Part shown: piece after piece, positions 31,201 to 42,241 of the stretch
How positions within the stretch are numbered: position 1 is the stretch's first letter
How the letters are laid out: every line of letters begins with the position of its first letter
NCBI GenBank assembly: GCA_033064195.1
Contig: JARBJD010000238.1
Coordinates: 1 to 64,000, forward strand
DNA length: 64,000 bases
Direction: 5' to 3'
DNA from: Blattamonas nauphoetae
Lineage: Eukaryota > Preaxostyla > Oxymonadida
Notes under the pieces: model-generated
What the model was told of the DNA's origin: nothing
The model's input: only the letters and a program-made list of their open reading frames with translations
Database searches by the model: none
Translations under genes and position numbers: made by a program

Positions 31201-32694
31201 AGACGCCATTCGAAGCCCTGTCAGCGACAATGTCACGCTGTCTGGGTCTCCTTCTTTCAATTTCGCTGACACGTCTGTCAGTGTCGGTCCTTCAGGTGTT
31301 GTGAAAGTGTTCGCTTGGAGAACGATGTGGTTTCCATCTGCGTCAACAACAGAAGACAGAGAATACGTCGTGTTGAAATTCATCTTTCCATGTCCTCCTC
31401 CATTTATCCATTCTGACGTTCCACTTCCACTCGAGAATGACACCGAGAAGACACTTCCGACTGACGGCGTCGCTGTGAATGTCCCCGACAACGGAAGACC
31501 TGTTCCTGAGAACGTCATCTGGAAGTCCGTGCAATTCGAAGAGAGTGATGGCGTGATCAATGTCACAACAGGAGGATTCGGAACCATAAAACTGATCGAT
31601 GGATTCACAATGAATGATGCCGTATCGTTCTTCACTGACTTCACCGTGTACGTCTCTCCATATCCCAGCTTCGATGTCGATTCTGACACACCAGCTGCAA
31701 ACACAATCCTCACTTCTGTTTCGCTCACAAATTCAATCGTCTGTGTTGATGTGATCGCCGTACCACTTCTTTCCACTGTCACCAGCAACGGTTTGCTCGA
31801 CAGAGCAGCTCCCATCAGAGGCACAGTAACTTCTGTCTTCATTTTGTTCAACGAGACTGTTCCCACATTTTCGATCCGTGAAGCGAATGGAACCGTCAGG
31901 ATGACATCATCACAGATGAGGAAATCGGAACCACTTGACACCGATTCAATCGAATATGTCTCACCAAAAACCAAAGAAGTGGATGATGGGGTTTCAGCCA
32001 AGTTGAAAAGGGCAGAGAACGACGAGTCTGACAAGCGAGTGGCGGAGATGAAGACGGAAGCTTCTTTTCCTGTGATGGCGACGGAAGTGATTGACGATGG
32101 AAGCGCGCGGGCTTGGAATGTCACTTCAACCTCATTCTGTTGATCGTTCAAAGTCGCTGAAACTAACTTTTCAACACGCGGTGGTTCAGATGGAACAATA
32201 ATCTTCAGATTTGGTGTGAGGTTCAGCTGATTTGTGCCTGAACACGTGAAGTCCGTGATTGTGTATGTCTTCCCAAATCCCAACTGCACTTTCGAACTGT
32301 CATCCTTCGAGTAAAGAACAGATGTCGTCTCTCCATTCACTCCATCAGCATCGAAGACAGCAGTCAAAGTGGATGTGGCTGATCCATCAGTGACTGTCAG
32401 TGTGTACGTGTTAGCGATCAGCTTCTCTCCAACAAGTTTGATTGTGATCGTGTCTTTCTTGGAGTCCGAAAATGTGATCGTTCCAACACTCTTCAACACT
32501 GGACGACTCGGAGTTGTGAAGAAGAGGCGAGGAGTGTCGAGGATGAGAACCTTGTCTGTGCTGTCTTCGATCACTTTATCAATCTCATACATCGTTTCGA
32601 AATCCAGAATCGCATCTTCACCCTGCAGCTTCAGTCCAAATCCAGTTGAGAAGAGATTGCCACTTGGAATGTCATTCACAAAGTCAACAACCAT
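28243..32694 (-). pseudogene. Paralogue A, central Ig-like repeat segment
   Basis: An open stretch of 1,483 codons made almost wholly of ~90-100-residue Ig-like repeats (VGTISLNKMKTEVTVPLMG, then LGYGETYTVKSV). It contains three nearly identical 400-residue blocks. The upstream end is a TGA (32695-32697) where paralogue B has TGG. The downstream end is a stop inside the MITE. If translated alone it would lack signal peptide, membrane anchor and kinase, so a broken-gene reading is preferred. Confidence 0.8.
28341..31940. repeat. Three tandem 1,200-bp near-identical units in paralogue A
   Basis: Units begin at 28341, 29541 and 30741, period exactly 1,200 bp (400 codons). Only scattered differences are visible. 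Paralogue B carries a single related unit. Some differences in unit 2 (near 30018-30035) match paralogue B rather than units 1 and 3. Confidence 0.95.
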
Positions 32695-32949
32695 TCAGAA
32701 ATCTGATTTCCCTTTCACTGACGCTTTGTACGATCCTGTCGCAAGTGTCCGTGCTTTCAGAGAGAAGAAAGCGTCGAACTCCGAGTTTCCGCCTTCACAC
32801 ATCGCTCGCACAATTCGAGGTGGATTTGGTGTTGTGAGGACTGCACCGTTTGTGTTGACCTTTGTTCCTTTCCATCCAAAAGTGACGAATGAATAGTTAG
32901 CTTCGTATTGCAGCTGTTCCCATTCTCCAAATGAGAGCTCGGATTCCGC

Positions 32950-35034
32950 CTACGTTGAATCTGGAGAGAAGTCGAACGAGACAATTCTGGTGATTGGAGG
33001 AGGAGAGTCGTCGTTCGGCATTTCGTAGTTGTCCGTGTTGTCAACGAGCATCAGAACTGTTCCGCTGATCGGTCGATCAACTGTCAGCGTCGCTGTTGCC
33101 GTCCTGTGGTCCGAGTCCACGACGCAGCTGACTGAAGAGACTGACAAAACACTCGGTGCAGCGACCAAATCTGGAGTGATGGGGGGAGTTTGAAAATAAT
33201 TAACCTTGATTGGATTCTGATCAGTGTCGCAGTCTGTGAATGTCGATGCAGCAGACAATGTCGGTTTGTACTTTTCGATTGCTACATCGTGCCCTTTGTC
33301 AAATGATCCGGCACGGTTCTCTCTGAAACGGAGTGAAACGAGCCGACACTCAGAATCCTGCACGTTTAACGCTCCTCCTGCATATGCCGTTGAGTTCTGT
33401 CTGCATCTCTGAAAAAGACAGTTCGAAACTGTGATCGGGCCTGGACTGTCTTTCAGAATGATGCCTCCACCGCCCCATGTTGCACAGAGATCATAAAACA
33501 GACAATCAGTGACCGAAACCAGTTGACTTATTTCGATCTGAATTCCTCCCGCAGTTTGCGCCGTTCCCGATGCAAATGAACAGTCCGACACAGTGATCTG
33601 ACCAGGACAATGTAAAAGAAGCAACGCTCCTCCTTGTTTGGTTGCGTGTAGATCGTAAAACACACAATCTGAGACCGACCCCAGCGAGCAGGCATAGAAC
33701 TCAATCGCTCCCGCATACGAGCCCGCTGTTCCAGACACAAATGAACAGTGCGACAGTGAGAAGGAACGAGTTGGTGATGGCCAGCAAAACATGCTTCCCC
33801 CATAACGATCGGACGAGCAGCGAAAGAAGGAGCATTTGGTGACGCTGAGGGAGCTTCCTGCTTGGTTCGATTCGATCGCTCCTCCTCGGTCACCGCGGAT
33901 GTCTCGGAAGGTGCACGTGTCGAACAGAGTGCACGACGCAGAGAGTTTGTGATCAAAGTGGGTTGTGAAGTGTTGGAGATACACGGTGGGAGGGCCTTCT
34001 GTTGGGAAAGAGTCGGTTTCGCATTGAGAGAACGATGAATTCAGACAACAAAGAGAACTCCCAAAATTCAGGTCCAACGACCCTGTTCCATAAAGATGGT
34101 TCGTGCTTTCCGATATCGACGAACAAATCACTCGTTGTGACACCAGAGGGAAGCGGACAGTGTCGGAAATCAGGCGAAGACGACTCGTTACGTTCGTCAT
34201 CACCGATCTTGTCAAACAAACCGATGCTGCCAACAGAGATTGCTGGGTGTTGTCTGTGTTGATCCCAAAATCAAAAAGGGGGCCAGTTGCGAGAGGAAAC
34301 GCTGTGTTCGAAAAAGAGAGTCCACTCCCAACAATCGACAGAAGACCCCTTGCTTCATTCGTGGTCCTTCCCAAAATACTGTTCTCCGACGATTCAGTCA
34401 TCAGAGACTTGTGATTGCTTGGCATCGTTCCAAAAAGTGGAAGAGAAGTTGGGTGCTTCCAGCTCACTTGGGTGTCCACAACTGTCAACATCGAGTTGTC
34501 CGCGGGTGTCCATGTCGATAAAAACGGACTGATGCTTGAAGTAGCACCAATTTTGCAGTTCGACACCGACAACGATGATTCGCTGATTGTTGCAACAGAA
34601 GTGTGGTCTCCATTGCATATCAATCGAAGTGACGACAGAGCAACTGTGCTGTTTGATACAATCAGCATCGATGATCGGTTTGAGTTCGAAAGAGCTTGAT
34701 CGTTTTCTGTTCGGCTTGAAACTATCGACGATGATTGAGTCCCAATAATCGATATGTTCAGTGATCTCATCACATATTCCAACACATGGTATTGTCCATG
34801 TAGATGGATTGGTTTGTTTCTGCTCTCGATGTTTGAGCTTCGTGTTTCGGTCAATTCTTCAAGAATTGGTTCCAGGTTCAACAAACTTGCATCGGGAACA
34901 GTCTGAGCGGGATGCGTCAATCGGAACAAGGAAACTAAGAGGTGAATCACAGGAAAGCCAGTAAGAGGCATTTTGAGGAAGAAAGCAATTCCTGCACAAA
35001 TCGATCGGCACATTATTCGTTCCAAAGAAATCAA
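32950..35034 (-). pseudogene. Paralogue A, N-terminal beta-helix segment
   Basis: 694 codons. It starts MISLERIMCRS, with a hydrophobic leader (FFLKMPLTGFPVIHLLVSLF) and LTHPAQT after it, a probable signal peptide. It continues into beta-helix repeats with GGAIESNQAGSSLSVTKCSFF, CVFYDL and GGGIILKDSPGPITVSNC motifs. It ends at TAG 32950-32952 where paralogue B has TCG. The 252 bp between this stop and the TGA at 32695 stay open in the same frame, so two point nonsense changes separate it from the central segment. Confidence 0.8.
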
Positions 35035-35039
35035 TCCTC

Positions 35040-35632
35040 AAAGAATACAGAAATGTGTTGCTAGACAAGCTGGTGTTGTGATGAACTGTGAGAATGAGAT
35101 GAGACGCGGTCTATGTGTGATGAGAAGTGTTCAATGGGAGATGATGAGATGTGTTCAACGGGAGATGACGAGATGAGAAGAGAGATGCGAAGTGAGTGCA
35201 GTGTGCTCGCAATGAAGAATGGGTGACCCCGATGCTCAGCAAGAAGCACTTCGTCTTTGAAGTGCAGCCAACACAACTGAACTGGAACGAAAACAAAAAA
35301 CAGAAAGAGTTCTTCACGAGGAAGCAAGAGTGACTCGTGATGAAGTGGCAAATAGTGAAGCCTGTTGTGCAAAACGAAGATTGGGGGATGAGATGTCTGG
35401 ACCGTTCAGCAGCAAAAAGGGTCGAAGAGGATGGTGCTGGATGTTTGGGGAATGAAGAAGCGAATCTTGGCGAGAGGCGCGATGAGATGATTGAATGAAG
35501 AAGAAAAACAGTCAACAGTCGTCTGAGTGTGACATGAGAAGAAAGACGAGATGAAATGGAGTGGCTGTGAAGAAAGGAACACAAAAGAAGGGAAAGATGA
35601 GATGAGGGTGATGATGTGATGTGATGGACGAG
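35040..35632. repeat. 3'-flank copy 2, shared with 24785-25352
   Basis: The diverged duplicate of the sequence 3' of paralogue A. It shows that the duplicated unit comprised the gene plus about 0.6 kb of downstream DNA. Confidence 0.6.
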
Positions 35633-38600
35633 TTACTGTTTCGATTCCGCTTTGTGGTTTTGCTGGCCAAGTGTTGGGTCAGACCCAGACGGAGAGAAGC
35701 ACTTCACCAGTCGATCGTTCACTTTCTGCAACGTCGGCCTCATCTTCGCTTCAATCTGCATGCAATCCTCAATCAACTCTCGCAGCCCCTCGTTCTCAAC
35801 TCCATTCATCTTCAGACCAACTCCCAACACAATCTGACGGTGAGCGTTCAGAGCGTCGTGCTCACGGTATGGCACTTGTCCAGTCTCAATTTCCCACAAG
35901 AGGAGGCCGAGCCGAAAAACCAAACCTGCTTCCTTGATCGCTGTGGATTTCTGTTGAGACTCGTTTCTCTCCTCAGTCTCTTCGGGTGGATTCCATCGCT
36001 GGGCATCGCCTCCATTTGGGCTGTTCATTTTGTCTCCGAACGATTGATTCTTCGTCTGCCCATCCACCAATTTGAAATGCACTGTGGCGTCATCCCCCAA
36101 GATCACCCAGTGCGGGTTGAGACTCTGCAAAACTTGTGCTGTCGGCATCTTCTGCATCACCAGCAGCAGTTGTTCCGTGAGCCCCTTCTGGATCTTCTCT
36201 GCCTCAATCGGTTTCGGATTCTGTGCTTCGTGCAGTCGGTGGTAGAGTGTCTCTTTCGAAGCAATGTACTTTGTGTTCGCGAGGTCGTTCATGTCAATGA
36301 CCTCCACAAGTTCCTCGTTCGCTGTTGAAGCGACACCGAAAGTGGACTCATTGTTCGTTGTTTCTGCTTTGTGCTGATTCACTGCAACGATGTTGCGTGT
36401 TTCATCAATTCCTGAGTCCAGAACGTCCACCTTTGCCAAATATTCATCGCTCTCTTGTTCAGCCAGTTCGGTCTTGTCTTCCTGTTTTGGTTGTCGTTTG
36501 CGTCGCCACACCAGTAAAACGATGATGAAGATGATGAGGAGCAGAATAACACTGATTGAAAGTGGAAGGATCCACGAAAGTGCCTTTCCGAGTGGTGTTT
36601 GGCTGAACTTCGGTTTCTCTGGCTCGGGCTCGGGTGGTTCAGGATCGTCGATGTGCGCAGCGGAGAAGGTGAACCAGTCTGTCGTTCGCACATTCTGACC
36701 AAACTTCAGTCGGCATCGGAGTTCGTGTTTCTGATCCAACGCAGCGATCTCGTCTGCTTCGATGACGAGAGTCACTTCAGACTCAGACGACGTGTTCTTT
36801 AGCTCGAAGTCAACTGATTTGCCATCCGCGTTGCTTACCGATTCGTGTTCAAACACTTCCAAGAACAAGCCACACGGAATCAGACGAGATCCAACGATGC
36901 TCACTGTGTATTGTTGAGTGTCTGTGTCCATCACAGTCATCGACTGTTCCTTGTCCAGCTGAGGAACAAACAGTGGCGAGTTGGGTTGAGCTGCATCTCC
37001 GTCCATCACACAATCTTCCATCGACGCCCACAACGACGATCCCTGATGACCATCTCCTCCACTCAGACTGCCAATCGTGATATTTCCCTCGTCCGAGCAA
37101 TGGATGTTGCGACGAGATGATGGAAACGAGGAGGAGGATGCAGAGTTTGAAACGAATGACGATGTTTGAATGTCAAGCGATCCATTCTTCATGTTGATCG
37201 CTCCTTGAGAGAGGCGAGACAATTGAGTGGTTCTGATGTGTGTATCACAGTTGACGAGTTGGAGAGCCCCCGACGACCAGCTGCAAACTCCATCGGCATC
37301 TTCGTTCATCGCCATTCCACTGGCTGGTCCAGCAAACAGTCCGTCACGAAACACCAGCTCAGAGTTCGTTCCATGAATCAGAACAAACGTTTGAGTGGCT
37401 GACAGGATGTGCACATCCACGTTCCTCAACTCGAGAAATGCTGACTCCACAACGATCATCCCCAACTGTCCTTCGTTCAGTTCAAACGAGGCGACATGCA
37501 GTTTCGGTTCGGTCGAGCTTCCATTTGTCACCATCACATGCATCCCTTGTGTCATGACAATCGGAGAGTTCAGTGTGGAGGAGTCCTTGATGAGGAGTGT
37601 CGGACGAGCAAAGCCAATCCCTTTCACAATTCGCCATGTTTCGTCAATTGTCTTGCATCTGTCTCCAGCATCTCCACAAAAGTCCCCCAAATGTCCTGTT
37701 TCGTCCACATGAAACATTGGTTCGGTTGGCTTGGAGTGTGTTGTGAACGTTTTCTTGACGAGATCGACGTGATGAACAGATTCTCCGATTTTCTCCATCT
37801 TTGAGAGTGTATGTTCTGTTTCGTACTGCAGGCCAGTCTCCCAACCAATGCGGAGTGGTGTTGTTGTGCGGCAAGTGAGTGTCAACGACGAGCATTCCAC
37901 TTCCACTTCGATGTCGTCATTCATCGTCAGTTTGTATTTCGAATCGTGGATCGAACCATCAACTGTGAGATTGAAATGTAATCCTGTTTTCACGTCGTTC
38001 GAGAATGATGTGTTTATATCAATCAGACGAGGTTTCAACGGAATTGCGAAAGAAATATCAGTGTTGAGGATGAAGTTTGTTCCGTTGGACACCGATTCAA
38101 TCGAATATGTCTCACCAAAAACCAACGACGAGGCTGATGCTGCCATAGCAACGTGGAAACGAGCTGTGAACGATGTGTCCGACAAGCGAGTCGCAGAGAT
38201 GAAGACCGAAGCGTCTTTTCCTGTGATCGTAACAGATGTGATTGTCGCTGGAAGCGCCCGCGCTTGGAATGTCACTTCAACTTCATTCTGCGCATCGTTC
38301 AGTATCGCTGAAATCACCTTTTCGACGCGAGCAGGTTCAGCTGGGGTTGGGAAAGAGATGGACGATGGAATCGAGAACCAGAAATCAGCAACCGAGAGAC
38401 TCTCCACAATGTATGTCTTCCCATATTCCAGCGTCCCACTCTTCTTGTACACTTCAACCCATCCCGATCCGCTTGTCGTTGATCCAATCGACACCGCAAT
38501 CGTCATCCTGCTCGTCTCTCCCGATTCCTGAACCACCAGATTGAAGCTTCCAGACGCCATTCGAAGTCCAGTCAGTGTCAATGTCAGGCTGTCTGGGTCT

Positions 38601-41600
38601 CCTTCTTTCAATTTCGCTGACACGTCTGTCAGTGTCGGTCCTTCCGGTGTGACAAAAGTCTTCGCTTGGAGAACGATGTGATTTCCATCTGCGTCAACAG
38701 CAGAAGACAGAGAATACGTCGTGTTGAAATTCATCTTTCCATGTCCTCCTCCATTTATCCATTCTGACGTTCCACTTCCACTCGAGAATGACACCGAGAA
38801 GACACTTCCGACTGACGGCGTCGCTGTGAATGTCCCCGACAACGGAAGACCTGTTCCTGAGAACGTCATCTGGAAGTCCGTGCAATTCGAAGAGAGTGAT
38901 GGCGTGATCAATGTCACAACAGGAGGATTCGGAACAATAAAACTGATCGATGGATTCACAATGAATGATGCCGTGTCGTTCTTCACTGATTTCACTGTGT
39001 ACGTCTGTCCATATTTCAGCTTCGATGTCGATTCTGAGAGATCAGCTGCAAACACAATTGTCACTTCTGTCTTTGAGACGTATTTGATCGTCTGTGTTGA
39101 TTTGAAGGTCGTACCACTTCTTTCCACCGTCACCAGCAACGGCTTGCTCGACAGAGCAGCTCCCATCAGTGGCACAGTAACTTCTGTTTTCATCTTGTTC
39201 AACGAGAGTGTTCCGACGCGTTCGATACGTGCTGGTTCAGGTGGAACAACGATTTGGAGATTCGGGGTGAGTTCTGGTTGGGGATTGCCTGAACACGTGA
39301 AGTCCGTGATTGTGTATGTCGTCCCAAACGTCAACTGGATTGGCGTGCTGTCATCCATCGAGTAAACAACAGCTGTCGTTTCTCCATTCACTCCATCCGC
39401 ATCGAATTCAGCTGTCAAAGTGGATGTGGCTGATCCATCAGAGACTGTCACTGTGTATGGGTTTCTGAAGAGGTTTTCTCCAACCAATTCGATTGTGATC
39501 GTGTCTTGCTTTGTGTCTGTAAATGAGATCGTTCCAACAGTCTTCAACTTTGGAGGGGACGGAGTTGTGAAGAAGAGGCGAGGAGGGTCGAGGATCAGAA
39601 CCTTGTCTGTGCTGTCCTCGATCACTTCATCAATCTCATACATCGTTTCGAAATCTAGAATCGCATCTTCACCCTGCAGCTTCAGTCCAAATCCAGTTGA
39701 GAAGATATTGCCTCCATATGGGTTGTGCACAAAATCAACAACCATCCAGAAATCTGATTTCCCTTTCACTGACGCTTTGTACGATCCTGTCGCAAGGGTT
39801 CGTGCTTTCAGAGAGAAGAAAGCGTCGAACTCCGAGTTTCCGACTTCACACATCGCACGCACAATTCGAGGTGGATTTGGTGTTGTGAGAACTGCACCAT
39901 TGGTGTCGACGATCGATTCTTTCCATCCAAAAGTGACGAGGGAATAGTTCGCTTCGTATTGCAGATCTTCCCATTCTCCAAAAGAGAGAGTGGATTCTGT
40001 CGATGTTGAATCTGGTGAGAAGTCGAACGAGATCATTCTGCTCAGTGGAGGAGGAGAGTTGTCGTTCGGCATTTCGTAGTTGTTTGTGTTGTTGACGAGC
40101 ATCAGAACTGTTCCGCTGATCGGCCGATCAACTGTCAGCGTCACTTGTGCCGTTCTGTTGTCCGTGCTCACGACGCTGCTGACTGACGAGACAGTCAAAG
40201 GATTCGACACGGAGACCAAGTTTGGTTTGATATTGAAATTAACGAAATAAATCTGAATATCTTCTTGATCAGTGTCGCAGTCTTCGAACGACGAGGCATC
40301 ACGAGTTGCTTCTGTCAGCTCAATCGCTAGATCGTGTCCTCGATGATGTGAGAGGGCGAGGTTCTCTCTGAAACGGAGAGACTTGAACGTAAACCCACAG
40401 TTTTCTGAATGAATCGCTCCTCCCACACCGTACCCACCAACATGTCGGCATTTCTGAAAAAGACAGTTCGAAACTGTGATCCCTGGACATTCGTCTATTA
40501 TCATGGCTCCACCGGATCCTGTTGTATTGAGGTCGTAAAAGATGCAATCTGTGAATGTTATCTCGGAGCAGTTAGTGATGTCCATTGCCCCAGCAAATTG
40601 GGCCGTTCCCGATGTAAATGAACAGCGCGATACAATGATTGGGCCAGGAGAATGAATGAGAACCAATGAACCTGCCTGATAGTCTGCGTGGATATCATAA
40701 AACACACAATCTGTGATTGAACCCTGTTGACAGTAAGAGTACTGTATTGCTCCGCTTTGAGAGCCAGAGTTTCCAGACACGAATGAACAGTGCGACACAT
40801 CGACAGAACAGGTGGTTGGTGAGGGACGGAAATAGATGCTTCCTCCCATACGATCAGCTGAGCAGCGAAAGAAGGAGCATTTGGTGACGCTGAGAGTGGA
40901 TCCTGAAGTGAGTGAGTCAATCGCCCCTCCCCTGGAAGCAGAGAGGTCTCGGAAGGTGCATGTGTCGAATGTAGTGATTGCCGGAGAGAGTGAGTGATCA
41001 AAATGGGTTGTTCGGTGTTGGAGATACACGGTGGGAGGGCATTCCGTTGGGAAAGAGTCGGTTTCGCACATGGAGAACGAAGAATTCAGACAACAAACAG
41101 AACTCCCAAAATTCAGGTCCAACGACCCTGTTCCATAAAGATGGTTCGTGCTTTCCGATATCGACGAACAAATCACTCGTTGAGACACCAGATTGAAGCG
41201 GACTGTGTCTGAAATCAGGCGACGACGACTCGTCACGTTTGTCATCACCGATCTTGTCAAACAAACCGATGCTACCAGCAGTGATTGTTGGGTGTGGTTT
41301 GTGTCGAACCCAAAATCAAAAAGGGGGCCAGTTGCGAGAGGGAACGCTGTGTTCGAAAAAGTGAGTCCACTCCCAACAATCGACAGAAGACCCCGTGATT
41401 GATATGTCTCCCTTCCCAAAATGCGGTTCTCGGACGATTCAGTCACCAGAGACTTGTGATTGCTTGGCATCGTTCCAAAAAGTGGAAGAGATGTCGCGTG
41501 CTTCCAGTTCACTTGGGTGTCCACAACTGTCAACATCGAGTTGTCTGTGGGTGTCCATGTCGATACAAAGGGACTTGTGCTTGAAGCAGCACCAATTTTG

Positions 41601-42058
41601 CACTTCGACACCGACAACGATGATTCGCTGATCGTCGCAACGGAAGTGTGGTCTCCATTGCATATCAATCGAAGCGACGACAATGCAAGTGTACTGTTTG
41701 ATACAATCAGCATCGATGATGGGTTTGAGTTCGAAAGAGCTTGTTCATCTTCTGTTCGGCTCGAAACGATCGATGTTGATTGAGCCCCAATAATCGAGAT
41801 GTTCAGTGATCTGACAACATACTCCAACACATGGTATTGTCCATGGAGATGGATTGGTTCGTTTCTGCTCTCGATGTTTGAGATTCGTGTTTCGGTCAAT
41901 TCTTCAAGAATTGGTTTCAGGTTCAACAAACTTGCATCGGGGATTGTCTGAGCTGGATGCGTCAATCGGATGATGGAAACGATGAGTGGGATCGCAAGAA
42001 AGACATGAGGAGGCATTTGGAGGAAGAAAGCTTTTCCTGCACAAATCGATCGGCACAT
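35633..42058 (-). CDS. Intact surface receptor-like protein with cytosolic pseudokinase (paralogue B)
   Basis: 2,141 aa from MCRSICAG (the frame extends 33 codons further to 42157). I chose 42058 because similarity to paralogue A stops just upstream. In order: hydrophobic leader (MPPHVFLAIPLIVSII), beta-helix repeats (~60-600), Ig-like repeats (~640-1390), a second beta-helix-like region, a DDPEPPEPEPEKP stalk, one transmembrane helix (near 1830-1850), then ~280 cytosolic residues with a kinase C-lobe fold. The HRD and DFG aspartates and a complete N-lobe are absent, so it is probably catalytically dead. A surface adhesin or receptor role is inferred from architecture. Confidence 0.85.
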   Translation of the reverse strand: MCRSICAGKAFFLQMPPHVFLAIPLIVSIIRLTHPAQTIPDASLLNLKPILEELTETRISNIESRNEPIHLHGQYHVLEYVVRSLNISIIGAQSTSIVSSRTEDEQALSNSNPSSMLIVSNSTLALSSLRLICNGDHTSVATISESSLSVSKCKIGAASSTSPFVSTWTPTDNSMLTVVDTQVNWKHATSLPLFGTMPSNHKSLVTESSENRILGRETYQSRGLLSIVGSGLTFSNTAFPLATGPLFDFGFDTNHTQQSLLVASVCLTRSVMTNVTSRRRLISDTVRFNLVSQRVICSSISESTNHLYGTGSLDLNFGSSVCCLNSSFSMCETDSFPTECPPTVYLQHRTTHFDHSLSPAITTFDTCTFRDLSASRGGAIDSLTSGSTLSVTKCSFFRCSADRMGGSIYFRPSPTTCSVDVSHCSFVSGNSGSQSGAIQYSYCQQGSITDCVFYDIHADYQAGSLVLIHSPGPIIVSRCSFTSGTAQFAGAMDITNCSEITFTDCIFYDLNTTGSGGAMIIDECPGITVSNCLFQKCRHVGGYGVGGAIHSENCGFTFKSLRFRENLALSHHRGHDLAIELTEATRDASSFEDCDTDQEDIQIYFVNFNIKPNLVSVSNPLTVSSVSSVVSTDNRTAQVTLTVDRPISGTVLMLVNNTNNYEMPNDNSPPPLSRMISFDFSPDSTSTESTLSFGEWEDLQYEANYSLVTFGWKESIVDTNGAVLTTPNPPRIVRAMCEVGNSEFDAFFSLKARTLATGSYKASVKGKSDFWMVVDFVHNPYGGNIFSTGFGLKLQGEDAILDFETMYEIDEVIEDSTDKVLILDPPRLFFTTPSPPKLKTVGTISFTDTKQDTITIELVGENLFRNPYTVTVSDGSATSTLTAEFDADGVNGETTAVVYSMDDSTPIQLTFGTTYTITDFTCSGNPQPELTPNLQIVVPPEPARIERVGTLSLNKMKTEVTVPLMGAALSSKPLLVTVERSGTTFKSTQTIKYVSKTEVTIVFAADLSESTSKLKYGQTYTVKSVKNDTASFIVNPSISFIVPNPPVVTLITPSLSSNCTDFQMTFSGTGLPLSGTFTATPSVGSVFSVSFSSGSGTSEWINGGGHGKMNFNTTYSLSSAVDADGNHIVLQAKTFVTPEGPTLTDVSAKLKEGDPDSLTLTLTGLRMASGSFNLVVQESGETSRMTIAVSIGSTTSGSGWVEVYKKSGTLEYGKTYIVESLSVADFWFSIPSSISFPTPAEPARVEKVISAILNDAQNEVEVTFQARALPATITSVTITGKDASVFISATRLSDTSFTARFHVAMAASASSLVFGETYSIESVSNGTNFILNTDISFAIPLKPRLIDINTSFSNDVKTGLHFNLTVDGSIHDSKYKLTMNDDIEVEVECSSLTLTCRTTTPLRIGWETGLQYETEHTLSKMEKIGESVHHVDLVKKTFTTHSKPTEPMFHVDETGHLGDFCGDAGDRCKTIDETWRIVKGIGFARPTLLIKDSSTLNSPIVMTQGMHVMVTNGSSTEPKLHVASFELNEGQLGMIVVESAFLELRNVDVHILSATQTFVLIHGTNSELVFRDGLFAGPASGMAMNEDADGVCSWSSGALQLVNCDTHIRTTQLSRLSQGAINMKNGSLDIQTSSFVSNSASSSSFPSSRRNIHCSDEGNITIGSLSGGDGHQGSSLWASMEDCVMDGDAAQPNSPLFVPQLDKEQSMTVMDTDTQQYTVSIVGSRLIPCGLFLEVFEHESVSNADGKSVDFELKNTSSESEVTLVIEADEIAALDQKHELRCRLKFGQNVRTTDWFTFSAAHIDDPEPPEPEPEKPKFSQTPLGKALSWILPLSISVILLLIIFIIVLLVWRRKRQPKQEDKTELAEQESDEYLAKVDVLDSGIDETRNIVAVNQHKAETTNNESTFGVASTANEELVEVIDMNDLANTKYIASKETLYHRLHEAQNPKPIEAEKIQKGLTEQLLLVMQKMPTAQVLQSLNPHWVILGDDATVHFKLVDGQTKNQSFGDKMNSPNGGDAQRWNPPEETEERNESQQKSTAIKEAGLVFRLGLLLWEIETGQVPYREHDALNAHRQIVLGVGLKMNGVENEGLRELIEDCMQIEAKMRPTLQKVNDRLVKCFSPSGSDPTLGQQNHKAESKQ

Positions 42059-42241
42059 TATTCGTATAATCATGATCCTTGAATGATCCCACTTGAGACT
42101 CACCTCTCTTTCTCGATAGCATCGCAGAATCCGAAGATTCTCTGCAGAATTGGACAAACAATTAATGGTAAGTTAAACACAGTACAATGAATGATGCTAA
42201 TGCGGTACTAATATACAAACAACCTGAGGTCATTGACAGGC

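Noticed and set aside
28790-32143. Long plus-strand ORFs (up to 317 codons) opposite the repeats of paralogue A
   Set aside because: They mirror the codon pattern of the minus-strand Ig-like repeats and recur with every repeat unit; no domain is seen.
32695-32952. Alternative genetic code with TAG or TGA as sense
   Set aside because: The paralogue has TCG and TGG at these sites, and TAG, TAA and TGA all end other genes here.
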